64,000 bases of DNA from Datnioides undecimradiatus. Taxonomy: Eukaryota; Chordata; Actinopteri; Lobotiformes; Datnioididae. The stretch spans positions 1,116,001 through 1,180,000 of the forward strand of contig WARS01000069.1 of NCBI GenBank assembly GCA_008933995.1, in the 5' to 3' direction. Shown in pieces: positions 1 through 11,462 of this stretch. Position numbers and translations under genes: made by a program. Each line of letters starts with the position of its first letter. Position 1 is the first letter of the stretch. Under the pieces are notes generated by a model. It saw nothing but the letters and a program-made list of their open reading frames with translations, ran no database searches and was not told the origin of the DNA.

Positions 1-30
1 GGGTTGCAGGGGTTCGAGTCCCATCAGATG
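1..30 (+). other. Partial tRNA-like/SINE B box at window edge
   Basis: GGTTCGAGTCC at 11-21 is a perfect RNA polymerase III B box, in the context gggttgcaggggttcgagtcccatc. The A box, if any, is outside the window. It could be the end of a tRNA-derived SINE; nothing after it resembles an acceptor stem. Confidence 0.35.
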
Positions 31-239
31 CTGCGGTTCAGCTCATACACACATGAACTCAGCTGTGTCGCTTTAAAATCATTTAAAGATCAAGTCATTT
101 GTGAGAAACTGATGGAGAATCCTTCAGAAGCACTGCTCGGCATCCCAGGATTCACTGCAAGACCTTACCTGCTCACACACGAGGCTGGAACACACACCAG
201 TGACAGCGTGCACACACTCTGTGATGCATGTAACACACA

Positions 240-372
240 TGTGTGTGTGTGTGTGTGTGTGCATGTGCAGGACCACTTTGTTTGATAACATCCACACACC
301 TCCCTCACACGCTCCTCCCTTCACCCTCATCCTTGATTAAAGAACGAGACAAGCATGTCACGCACTTATATG

Positions 373-404
<32 letters not shown>

Positions 405-970
405 CTCAGAGGCAGTGACACGTGCACTCAGGACAAGATAGATTGAGCTGTGGCTGAAGCGAGAGCTGTAGCAGGAATGCACGGACACACACACGAAGAC
501 GCAGCGAGACGTATTAGCGGAGCTTGTCAAGCTTTTGCAAGAGCAATGAGGAGCAATGGGAGGAGGAGGGATATGTTGATGGTGGTGGTGGTGTAGGTGG
601 GGTGGTGGTACGGGGAGGTGGTGGTGATGGGGGGCTGTTCCCATGGAAACTGTGCAGTCAGCACATCTGTACGTGTTATGCGCTGTCCTCTCTCGTCGGC
701 ATCCCGCGGCCTCTCCCCACCACAGCTGGGCATGACAGCGCGCGATCACATGCAAGAGGAGAAGATGCGCTCGAGCACACACACACACACACACATACAC
801 ACACACAAACACACGCACTTACGCACAAATACCACGCAACCGCTGGCCCTAACCCCGTTGCCATAGCGACCATAGAGCCCTCAACCCATGGGATGTTATC
901 TTAGTATATGGAAAGAAAAAAAAAGGCATGCATGTGTGTGTGTGTGTGCGTTTGTGTGTGTGTGTGTGTG
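240..970. repeat. Cluster of (GT)n/(CA)n microsatellites
   Basis: Four tracts: (TG)11 at 240-261, (CA)n at 373-407, (CA)n with interruptions at 775-818, and (GT)n at 933-970. Both strand orientations occur. Confidence 0.95.
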
Positions 971-1235
971 ATGGGGACCAGACATGCACACAAGCTGCTC
1001 CCAGCACCGAGCTCCTGTCCGGCCCTCTCTGTTTCATCACCATGATTTTATCCTCCTTCGCTCTCTCTCTCTCTCTCTCTCTCTCCTCATGTCTTCTTCC
1101 CTCTCTCCCTCTGTCTCTCGCCCCCTCTCCCTCCAAGCATGAGGAGAATCAATATGTTTTCAATTTGCAGCAGAGCCTTCCTCCTCTGCATCCTAATCAG
1201 GCTCCACTGGCCCTTTAACTTACAGAGAAATGGAG

Positions 1236-1289
1236 AGAAGAAGAAGGAGAAGAAGAAGAAGAAGAAGAAGAAGAAGGAGAAGAAGAAGT
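1236..1289. repeat. (AAG)n trinucleotide tract
   Basis: A 54-bp GAA/AAG tract with two GGA interruptions. Confidence 0.95.
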
Positions 1290-2005
1290 GGGTAAAGACA
1301 TCAACAGAGGGACGTTTCTCACATGTATGTCAGGATCAGTGAAGCATGTGCTAAAGATTATGTTTCAGCTGTTTCACTGACAGGATGTGTGAAGTCCTGA
1401 CGTCACGTCCGGGTCTGCAAACTCTGAAAGTTGCTTTCACTGATCAGACCAAAAGAGTGAAACGGGAGGTTACAGCGGCGCTTTCAACTGGGACTCTGTT
1501 GGATCTGTTGGAACAGGACTCGCTGAAGTCGCGGCTAGCTGTCGCTCCAAACGGACGCTAATGCTCCCGTCCACACGCCGTCGCTGCTGCCCATCGGCTC
1601 TGCAGGGAGCAGTGTAACCGGGATGACTACTGGCAGCCAGAGAAGAGAAGAAACCCTGAACCAAAGCACAACTTCCTGAAGAAACATGCTGCTGCAGACT
1701 GGAGAGAGCTGCTGCAGACAGGCTGCAGCTAATGCTATTAGCTAAAGCTACTGTGCTGAGCTGCAGCAGGACACAGAGGAGCAGGTTTCATCATGTGGAC
1801 AACAACAACCTGAGTCTGTCAGAGACACACACACACACACTGACGGGGGAGCAGTCGATCTGTCCAGGTTGCAAAATACAGAAGTTGCCCATTTTGTTGT
1901 TGTTGTTGCCACATCCACACCACATACAGATAGTGCACGAATAATTATTGGTTTCCTGTCTGTGGCGTCACCGCCTCCTCTCTGTGCCTGTGTCAGTGTT
2001 GCGTT

Positions 2006-2113
2006 TGTGTGTCAGCAGCTTGATAAACTGACTCTGGATCAGCTGTAAGACACATTTCTGTGTGTCAGCAGCTTGATAAACTGACTCTGGATCAGCTGTA
2101 AGACACATTTCTG
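2006..2113. repeat. Perfect tandem duplication, 53-bp unit
   Basis: Two consecutive copies (2006-2058 and 2059-2111) of a unit containing GTCAGCAGCTTGATAAACTG and GGATCAGCTGTAAGACACAT. I see no difference between the copies, so this is a recent duplication or an assembly duplication. Confidence 0.95.
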
Positions 2114-2439
2114 TGCTCCTCTTTTCAGCCGCTGCTTGTTTTTAACTCTGTATCTGAAGCAGATGAAGGATTTCAGTCGTCGGACGTCTGGATCTGAAGT
2201 TATCAGAGAAACAAGCTGAGCAAACGTTAGCAGCAGCTCGGCTCGCCGCCCCTCCAGGACGTCCCGTGTGCGGCCGACAGCGTGGGAGAAACAGTGGTTT
2301 TTAAGGTGGAACTGCTTTATTCAGTGTTTCTCTGGGTTTGAATCAGCGGCTCTGTTTGTTTTGGAGAGGAGGAGACCTCTGTGGAGAATTCAGCTCCCAG
2401 TAAAAACCTCCTGAACCATCAACACTGAAGGAATCCCAG

Positions 2440-2548
2440 CTGACAGGAAGACAACAACTCCCAGCATCCCACGCTGCTGCAGGAGGTCACATGACTGCAG
2501 CTGCTGCTGACTGACAGGAAGACAACAACTCCCAGCATCCCACGCTGC
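2440..2548. repeat. 38-bp direct repeat, 71-bp apart, ZNF143-like core
   Basis: CTGACAGGAAGACAACAACT followed by CCCAGCATCCCACGCTGC occurs at 2440-2477 and again at 2511-2548 without mismatch. The part ACAACTCCCAGCATCCCACG resembles the ZNF143/THAP11 site (ACTACAATTCCCAGCATGC type), although the central TG differs. Function is not shown. Confidence 0.85.
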
Positions 2549-5500
2549 AGCTTCATGACATAAAGTTGTGCGTTAACAGCTCAACATTACCCCGACATGA
2601 CGCTCCATCTCATATATATCCCATCTGTACTGACTCCTGCTGCTATTGGCTGATGGAACGACTGGTTTCTCCGCAGGGATCAGTCATTATCATCTCATCC
2701 TCTCACTCTTCCAAGGCAGCTAGAGTCACGCTGACTCATTAAGACACATTATGTCTCGGCTGCTTTTAATAATGTTCTAATCCGCCTCTTTCATTACACT
2801 TAAGTCTCCCTGCGCTCCTGAGGTAGTCAGAGGTCAATGTCAGCGACAGACCAGTGATCCTGGATCTGGTTTTGGATTCAGTGCCTGGCTCGTGGAAACT
2901 TTAGCAAGGCCGATACCTGATGACTTGTTGGCTAAGACAAACCAATACTAGCAGGTGCAGCTCATTTAATGTGACTGATTAAAGGTAAAACACCCTTTTG
3001 TGCGACTGTTAAACCAGACTCCATTCTAAAATCAGGCGTTTTAGCTCAGGATCATGTGTTTTTGCAGTAAAAAGCTAATTCACACCTCCAGTGAGACTCT
3101 TTTCTGATTCGCTTCGGTCCACAGGAACAATCGGCAGAGCGTAGTGGAGGGAAAAATCAGGAAAAGAGTAAAAGAGTAAAAGAGTAAAAGACGTCTGGAT
3201 CGAGCTCCTGTCTCCTCTGCCCCCATTAGCACTGACTTCTGAGGAGGGGGGACCGCCTCGGGACCTCCCTCGTTCACCCAGGAGACAAGAGGAGAGAGAG
3301 AGTCTCACCTCTGTATAACAGCAGGGTCTGGGAGACAATACCACGGAGGACTGAACGTCCACAGTAATTAGCTCATCTCTCCCCTCATCGCACTCATTCC
3401 TGCACGGCTCTGCTGAAGGATCGCAGATCAACGTGACGTCACGCCTTCAGACCTGCAGTCCTGACCTCGAACATGAGGCTGTTTGTAGGTCAACAGTTGC
3501 TCATCGTCTGCAAAAGTGCAGCGCAAGAGCGTTAGCAAGATTTATTTAATATAAAGTTGTTAATCTTTCATTTTAAGCTACACAGAAGCTCCTAAAATGT
3601 ACCAAACATGTTTACAGAAGCACAATTAGAACATAAAGAAGACGTTATTCTTAATTTACCCTCCACACAGCGGTCGCTGGTCGTGCTGGGGTCCAAAAAA
3701 GATATTAAACCCTTTTAAAAGACGTGTTTTGAAACCATGTTTAGCAAAGCAAGGTATAGAAAAACAGCTTTTTAGTGCATTGAACTAACCAGACTCCCTC
3801 TATTTCACATACACATCAACATAAACCATGTGTTTGTGCTGCACACCCAGCATAAAGCTGTTCAATCAAACTGTTAATTCATATTTGGATGTTTTGTGCG
3901 TGAATGTACGAGTGAAAAAGCATCTGCGTTTGACTCTTTCTGTACTTTTTCTCTTTTGCTTTTGAAGATTTGAAACCTCTTTGCAAATACTGGGCCAGAG
4001 AGCGATGATGCATTATTAATTTCATGCAAACTAATCTGAGAATTAGGTCGGGTCAAAGACATCTGACCAATCAAAAGAGAAGAACTGACATCTCTTCAGT
4101 TAATATGAGAAAACGGTGAGGCGGTGTCTTTGAGGTCTTTACTTTAAAAAGACGAACAGGGACGGTTAAACATGCATTTTAAGCTCGTTAACAAAAGAGC
4201 ATTGTGTTTGTGAGTGCAGTGAACGCCTCGCTGTTTGGATATCAGTGAAATGCATCCCGACGAGCTCAGCTAACGTTAGCACCAAACTGGAATGAAGTAA
4301 GTCAGAATAGAGCTGCAACAGATCATGCTTTCACTGCAAGATCGCACAATAACCAGCAGCTCTGCACGCAGTTCAACACAGAAACACTCTGACCCAGTTT
4401 GTAACTCGGTGCACAGGCCGCCTGTTGTCTCCGTGATGGTCTAATTTGTTGAGGGTAATTATAGTAATGTCTGAAAACGAACATGGACATGATTTATTTA
4501 ACTGATTCCACTTTAAATTAAGAGAGGAAACAGAGAAGCGGCAGCGACGGGACAGCAAAGGTTTCGCTTTTGCTCTAGGAAACAGCTGGACGGACAGATG
4601 TGGCTGCGTTTCTATCTGCACGAGCCCGTTTAAATCTGAAACAACGAGTAAACCCGTTTGTCCTCCGCTTTGTAAAGTGCTGCAACAACGTGAATGCAAC
4701 TACACGTCTGTTCAAAGCTCCACACTTCTCCTTCTCCTTGCTCCACGCTACTAATTCGCCAGCCCACCACCGCCCACCGTCTCCCCGCCCGGCTGTGACT
4801 TTGCTGGTGGCGCCGGAGCAGAGCAGGGCAGGAAGTTTCGAAGTAGGCCAGGTTGCAGCAGGTAACGCAGAGTCATTCATGCAGACTGGAAGCTCTGCGA
4901 TGAGAGCGAGAGGAACAGGACACCCTGGCTCGCCCTCAGGCAACGAGGGAGGGGGAGAAGAGAGAGAGAGGGAAGACAGAGGAAGGATGGAAGAAGAGTT
5001 TGGGAGTGAGGCGGAGGGAGAAAGAGAGGAATTAGCCTAAATGAGACACGTACAAATAGGAATCTTGTGTCTGTTCGTCCTGCTGCTGTGAAACACTCAT
5101 AGATCCACATCAGTTACAGCTGTACTTTAAAATGAAGATGCAGCGCACTCGTATGCGCCGTCCTCTCGCACACAAAGGCTGAGAAAGCAGCCCAACGAGG
5201 CGAAAGCCGTCCCACTGCATCATGTTCAAGTTTGCCTCGTTCATTTGCATCATCGAACAACTGCACGTCTTCAGAGTGGCAGGAAGAGTCCACTAAATAT
5301 AGAAGCTGTGGGCCAAACAGATTATCTGTCTCTTTAACTGCAAATGTTGCAAAACGTTCACCAGCTAGTTGCTAATGTGGATCAAAACAGTCCAGCTTCA
5401 GCCTCCAGCGCCAGAACAACAGGCTGGAAAATGCTAAAACACTCAGGAGCTGCAGGAGTCTGCAGAGTTTCCTGTGGGTTCCTACAGCGAAGACACGCCT

Positions 5501-7394
5501 GCTCTGTGCAAACCTGTCGAGTGTTAGCTGCATGACGGTCGCAGCAAGATACAGCGTTCTGGCAATGTAGCTAGCACGCGGGCTAGCTCCTGGTGCTTAC
5601 GACTGCAGCATCACATGAAAGACTTTGGCCCATCCGTCACTTTCTGGACCCCCAGCGGGAAAAGATGAGAGGATATGCACCATCAGTGGGCCTGCAAATG
5701 TGATCTATGATCTCTGTGCGCCCTACAGGATTGTACATGAACATCTTTTTTTGTCTGTTTTTACAGTGAAAGGTGTTTTAATTTGATATTTGACACACTT
5801 TAGTTGTGTGGCCTCTCTACTCACTGCAGACACACAAACCTCTGATGTGCCCTCCCTCCCCTACAACGCCATCCTCGACCTACGACCAATGAAATATTGA
5901 GAAATATCATGTTTTGACAGATCGCAGCATTTCCTGCATCCACAGCATTGAATTAAGCGACCCAGGAAACTCACCCACCAACTGCACGCACTTTAAATAA
6001 TCACACATGATGCTAATTAACCAATCAAATCCGTGCATTCTGATAAATCAAGTCCGTCTGTCCTCCTGTGTGCTGCTCGTAGCAATCAATAAAGACCAAG
6101 TTTTGAACACGCGAGTGGGTTTATGCATTTTCTATATGTGATGTGAAGGCGTGCTGAGCTGAACATGTTATTTCACAGAACATCAAGAGCTGCTTCGATT
6201 AAAACGACAAACTGCACGTGTGTCATTAGCATCGCTCGTGCAGAACAGGCCCAGAAGATGCAGCAGCACCAATGCAGCAACGCCGCCGGCGCCGCCGGCC
6301 CCGCTGCTGCTGCTGCTGCCGCCGCCGCCGCCGTGCCGCCGGTCATGATTAAGGGATTTTTCTGTGCCTCTCCTCTCGTCTCTGGCCATCAGCAACCAGA
6401 GTGCAGCAGGGACTTGAGGCTGTGGCTGGATGAGAGGAGAGGAGGAGGAGCAGAGTAGAATGTTAAACATGTCCTCTAGACCCCAGAGGAGGAGGAGGAG
6501 GGAGGGCGGCCAACATGGCAGACTGTTCACTCTCTGCCTGTCTCCCCCCTCTCTCTCCATCTTCTCCTCTCACTTCTCTTCCTCCCGCTCTATCTGCAGC
6601 TCTCCTTCTTCCTCTCTGCAAATCTTTTATATCTTTCGGAGACGGTTCGTATTCATCATCCCGTGCCACCTCTCCAGAGTCGTCACATTCAGCTTTGCAA
6701 TTGTAATTCAGCCAGTGTATGAAAATGCTATTAGGCTAAAGGACTTTGCGTCACCGAATGAGGCAAAAATGCTCATTTGAAAGAAGTTTAGAAACGTGTT
6801 CCTACAGAATGATTGATGGAGCAATATCATAATACCTCGCCGGACCTTTTCAGAGCACTTAAATGCCCCTCGGTTAACAAATCCCAATGTTTTGCTGCAA
6901 ACTTGGTCGATTTACTTTCTGCAGAAAGGTTGCACCCACAGTTTAGGATGTGCAGCACGTTGTAGTCGAGCTGAAAATGACAGCAAAACTTAAAAATACC
7001 AAAATATGAGTTTTCTGATCAGGCAATGTCACGACACAAGAGCGACACTGTTATTCCGGTCAACATACAACTGACTAATGCAAAACTTTGGGCAAGTTTG
7101 GAAAAAAAACTACTCGGTTAAAGCAGAAACATGTAAAACTGACAAACAAGTACTGCAGTCTAAATTCAAAACACTGTAGAGAGTCGTCTGCACACATCCC
7201 ACTGAATCCTAAGCCGTAAACAATCAGCTATTTACATTATAAAGCAAGCAAAACGCACATTCTGGGGTTACCTTCCAGACTCCATTAACATATTACTCAA
7301 TTTAACGCTTGAGTCATAATTTAATGTATAAATTACAAAGCAAGTCATAAAACTCAACTTCATGTTGCTTCTAATGACAGACTGGTCTTTTCGG

Positions 7395-7795
7395 CTGATA
7401 TCACGTTTAGCTTAGCTTAGCATAGCATAGCACAGACAAACAAAGGCAAACATTTAGCCCAGCTCTGTCAGTCAACAAACCCAGCAACATCTTCAAACCT
7501 CACAACCACAAGTTATTTCTCATTTGTTTAATTCATTAGAGTAATTACTCTGTTACTTCCTGAAGTCTTGTCATCACTGTGAGGTTGCTAGGCAACCAGC
7601 CAGACTTCAGGAAGTCACTGCGCTCTGGCCTAGAAATAGTCTGTGCAAATTAAACAACAAACTAACTAACTAACTTGTGCAAAGTACATTTTCTCACCTT
7701 TGGGCAGAGCCATGCTAGCTGTTTCCCTCTGTTTGCTAAGCTACGCTAACTAGCTCCTGGCTGTAGCTTCATCTTTTGTATTGTATTGTCAGTGA
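7395..7795. mobile_element. Fold-back (palindromic) MITE-like repeat, copy 1, both arms
   Basis: The left arm starts near TTTAGCTTAGCTTAGCAT and runs through GCCCAGCTCTGTCAGTCAAC. The right arm carries the complement: GGGCAGAGCCATGCTAGCTG, CTCTGTTTGCTAAGCTACGC and GAGCTACAGCC-type sequence reversed near 7750. The centre is the palindrome GGTTGCTAGGCAACC (7583-7597), flanked by an exact 14-bp inverted pair ACTTCCTGAAGTCT / AGACTTCAGGAAGT. I recognise the layout as an interspersed repeat common in percomorph fish, but cannot give a database name. No coding capacity is seen. Confidence 0.8.
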
Positions 7796-8789
7796 GAAAC
7801 TAAATAGCACCTAATCCAGAAAACAATCATGTCACATCTGTGCTTCTTTGCCAAGATTGCGGTTATTCTTGCATTTACAGAGAAGATATAATTAATTTGA
7901 ATTAAATCCAGATCAAGTTCAGCATTAATACACTAACTACAGCACCCGTCATCAAGTTTCTCCAACAGTAACGTCTCAGGAACCGACTGCAACATGTATG
8001 AACTACCATGCAGAGCTGCCTCCTTCCTGACTTATACATTCACTCCCAGTCTCCTGAATTGCTATTTCGGGCCGGCAGCACTAGCAGCCTTGTACCCAGA
8101 AGCTGTAGTGAACCACTTTGCATATCAGAGGCTGCAAATGGCAGCGAGAGATAGCTGTGGAGAATCTGAACTTTGGTACCTAGAAATCATGCAATGTGCA
8201 GGAATCGCACTTCCTCTGTGAGCCGGTGCTTTGTACTCTGTAGCCCACAGCCGCGTCGCTGCTGTGCAGGATGGGAGCTCCGTGCGTCTGAAACGTCACA
8301 GCTCATCTGATCTGAGGGGAAACTGTTCCTCGGTGTCGGTGTGCAGCCGTTCTCCTCAGATTAAGGTGTCACTCTGCATGTTCAGTGCAGTCCCGCTGTA
8401 ATTTATGATCATGGTGGAAGATCTCGTCCAGCATCGTCATTAAAATATCTCTGGTTCAGATTCAACATTTGTAGAGTTGTAGAGTTTGAAAGAAGAGGGA
8501 CTTTGATGTTGTTCAAAGTCTAATGAGAGATGCTGCCAAGTTGCATTATGGGATACGTAGCATCCAGTGTGCTTTGGAGCTTTCTCCATGCTAAGGACTG
8601 AAATCTGAAGGCTTCATGCTAAATCACAGGAATACTCCTTTAAAACTCAGTTTGAGTTGTTTTCCAACTTCTCCTTCGTTCTTCACCCTTTTAAAGTTTT
8701 CTTGTCTGTAGGTAATTTAAAATGATTCGATATTGGATTAATCTAAAATATATTCTGGCTCTACGCGGTCGAATTAAAGGATTATTTGT

Positions 8790-9090
8790 TCATGTTTTTA
8801 GAAATGCTTGCCTTCTTTCTGAGAGTTTAATGAGAAACGGGATGCCCAGAGGAAGCTACAGCTAGCAGCGTTTTAGCTTAGCTTAGCTTAGCACAAAGAC
8901 TGGAAACAAAGAGAAACATCTAGCCTGGCTCTGTCAGTCAACAAATCCAGCAGCATCTCTAACGCTCACTACCTGACAAGTTACATTTCATTGGTGTAAT
9001 TCACTACGGTAGTAACTCAGTAACTTCCTGAGTCTTGTCATTGCTGTGAGGTTGCTAAGCAACCAGCCAGACTCCAGGAAGTCACTGCAC
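8790..9090. mobile_element. Fold-back MITE-like repeat, copy 2, right arm truncated
   Basis: Same order of blocks as the copy at 7395: TTTTAGCTTAGCTTAGCTTA, AAAGACTGGAAACAAAGAG, GCCTGGCTCTGTCAGTCAAC, then CTTCCTGAGTCTTGTCATTG and the central palindrome GGTTGCTAAGCAACC (9050-9064), followed by AGACTCCAGGAAGTCACTG. After about 9090 the sequence is unrelated, so most of the right arm is missing. It lies about 80 bp before the GC-box minisatellite. Same orientation as copy 1. Confidence 0.75.
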
Positions 9091-9171
9091 CAAAGCCGGC
9101 ATCCGTAACTGATTAAAACTAAACTGATCGGAAAACGAGCTGAACTGACAGGAACCATCTGCTGACATGGA

Positions 9172-9386
9172 GGGGGCGGGGCTTATGAGCTGTGCTGCAG
9201 CCAGACCCCAGGGGGCGGGGTTTATGAGCTGTGCTGCAGCCAGACACCAGGGGGCGGGGCTTAGGAGCTGACACCAGGGGGCGGGGCTTATGAGCTGTAC
9301 TGCAGCCAGACCCCAGGGGGCGGGGTTTATGAGCTGTGCTGCAGCCAGACACCAGGGGGCGGGGCTTAGGAGCTGACACCAGGGGG
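9172..9386. repeat. GC-box minisatellite with 105-bp higher-order unit
   Basis: The core GGGGGCGGGG occurs at 9172, 9211, 9250, 9277, 9316 and 9355, with a degenerate seventh core at 9382. Spacings are 39, 39, 27, 39, 39 and 27. The structure is therefore two copies of a 105-bp unit, each made of two 39-bp subunits (core, TTATGAGCTGT, CTGCAGCCAGAC) and one 27-bp subunit (core, TTAGGAGCTGACAC). The array is nearly identical between copies, which suggests recent duplication. Each core matches the Sp1/KLF GC box. The minus-strand KPRPL-rich frame is an artefact of the array. Confidence 0.95.
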
Positions 9387-9958
9387 CAGTGCAGGTGTTT
9401 CAGCTTTAGTTTTTAGGTTTTCATGTCAAAACATTCTTGCTTCAAACTTATCACATATGGATGTTTGATCGTGAGGCTTTGATCTTATTTTCCAATGTGC
9501 TGGATACACGTTCAGCATGATTTTACAGGCTGGTGTTTGTCATCTGAGGGGGGGTCACCAAATGAAAAGAGAGGGCAACACTTCTCAAACATCAAACAAT
9601 GGTGAGTCAGCTGATTCAGAGGTAGTTTGCCACTCCAGCTCCAGTCTCCAACTGTGATTCATCACTTCCTGTTGTGTAAATGTGCACGTCGGGTGCAGCA
9701 GAGCAAAACAAAGTGATGCAATCACGTCAGGATGTGACTTTACTCTGGATGTGATTGTGATTTAGGCCGCTGACTGTGAGAGTGATTCACCGCTTGATAT
9801 TTGCTAAAACTACATTTATTATTTTCTGTATGAATTAAAACCTTTATTTTAACGTGTTATTGACATTGAACAGAGGAGGAGGACAAACATGCATGAGGAC
9901 GTTAGCATGATGCACCACCAACAGATCGCCATCATCAGCAACACCTCTGCTGCACTCA

Positions 9959-9999
<41 letters not shown>

Positions 10000-11462
10000 C
10001 GCATCTGTGTCTATGTTTCTTGGCAAACCCCCCCTCCCCTCCCCGCCCCATGTGGCCTCAGAGCAGCCTATCACAAGAGGGAGACAGTTGCCGTGCGTCT
10101 GGATGCAGCCAGGGAGCTGTCCGTTTCAGCAACACCACCACGACAACGGCGAGGCATCGGTAACCATGGTTCCACTGGGGAGGACAGACAGGATGTGACT
10201 AATGACAGGCACGCAAAACAAAATCAAGAACGCTTTAACACAAACTTCGGAATATATTTAGAAATATGATTAAACGTATAAACATACATAGAAATCAATC
10301 AGTCACGTATGCAAATTAGGCCTGAATTCATTCAGTTTCCTGGTGCTGCACTGCACCTGCACCCACCGCTGGCACCTACATCCTGCGTCATGATTGGACG
10401 CTTAACCTGCACCTGTAATTGGCTTTAATATAATATTAATCTGCAACAGTCTGAGTATAAGATTAAGTATATTTCAGCTCTCATCAGTCGAGTCTCACAA
10501 ATGCACGAGTCTGACGGATAGCATCGCGCTGATGATGATACCGTGACAGCGTCCGAGGACTCTCAGCTTCCTCTGGGCAGAGGTCAGAGGTCACGGGGTG
10601 TGAAACTGGCAGCTCACGGGGTTTGAACTTGGTGGCGAAGCGTCGGTCGCACCTGCTGCCTCGGCACAAATGTGCACTTTATTTATTTGTTTTTTAAATG
10701 ATGGCCGTCTGGTCTGCCTCGCCTGGAACACATGAAATATACTGCACCCGTCTAACCCCAGGTTCCTTCAGATATTTAGGGCAAACGCACTGCAAAAAAT
10801 GTCTGGACCAGTTATTTTGCTCTGCACTCAGGTCTCGTTGGAGCAAAGCTGATGCCGCCGAGGAGGCTTTTACATGTTCATCGTGCAGAAACACGCACAG
10901 AGACGCAGGCTTTTAAGATTTCACTTTGTTTAGGCTCTACAACTTAAAATTTGATCACTTTATATAAATATTGGAATGATTCTGTGTTTCCACCAGACTT
11001 TGGTTCATAGCAGGGTGCAGCCACTGGAAAATAACAATTAAGATGATCATTTCTGTGGTTTGGGGGCGTGATTTCCATCTTCACTTTAACTTCTCCTTCT
11101 TTTGTCGCTGCACATGTCAGTGTCTGGCTCTGGTTGCTTTCATCTGTTTGTATTTCATCAGCCTTCACGCGTGTTTTCATGTGAATAACCTGTGTTTGCG
11201 TCGTTAAACACCCTCTGACGCTCTGATGCATCTCCTCACCTTTGTGCTTGCGAGCTTCACAAACAGAGCTGCATCGCTTTGCGTTTGATATTTGAGATGC
11301 TGTGGAATCAAAACATCATAATAACTGAACTTTGTCTGTTTGTGCACAGGTTTCATGCACATGTGCTGACAATGAGACGGCTTCAGATGAACTGACTTGT
11401 TGAAAAGGACATTTTTTGCAGTGCGCTTGTTTTTGCGTAAAGTGCTGCTGAGCACGGAACAT
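9387..11462. other. Upstream intergenic sequence, no gene seen
   Basis: Contains one (GT)n tract at 9964-9995 and otherwise unremarkable sequence. No domain, tRNA or recognisable transposon fragment was found on either strand. Confidence 0.75.

Larger units (their letters stand above)
22..7394. other. Upstream intergenic sequence, no gene seen
   Basis: No exon recognised on either strand. It contains CA/GT tracts (240-261, 373-407, 775-818, 933-970), CT (1061-1086), an AAG tract (1236-1289), a short GTAAAAGA array (3162-3191), two CRE octamers TGACGTCA (1398-1405, 3434-3441) and a GCC/GCT-rich patch (6281-6344) that makes a spurious poly-alanine frame. The open frame at 4600-5040 has no recognisable domain and ends in low-complexity GE-rich sequence; I do not call it. 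Confidence 0.8.

Noticed and set aside
4600-5040. A 146-residue frame upstream of cacng2
   Set aside because: No recognised domain; the C-terminal half is GE/RE low complexity and an overlapping frame on the other strand is equally open.
6165-6458. A 97-residue frame with a long poly-alanine run
   Set aside because: It comes from a GCC/GCT repeat. Nothing outside the run resembles a known protein and there is no exon structure.
9119-9379. A minus-strand frame with KPRPL repeats that looks like a repeat protein
   Set aside because: It follows from the 39/27-bp minisatellite, whose unit lengths are multiples of three.
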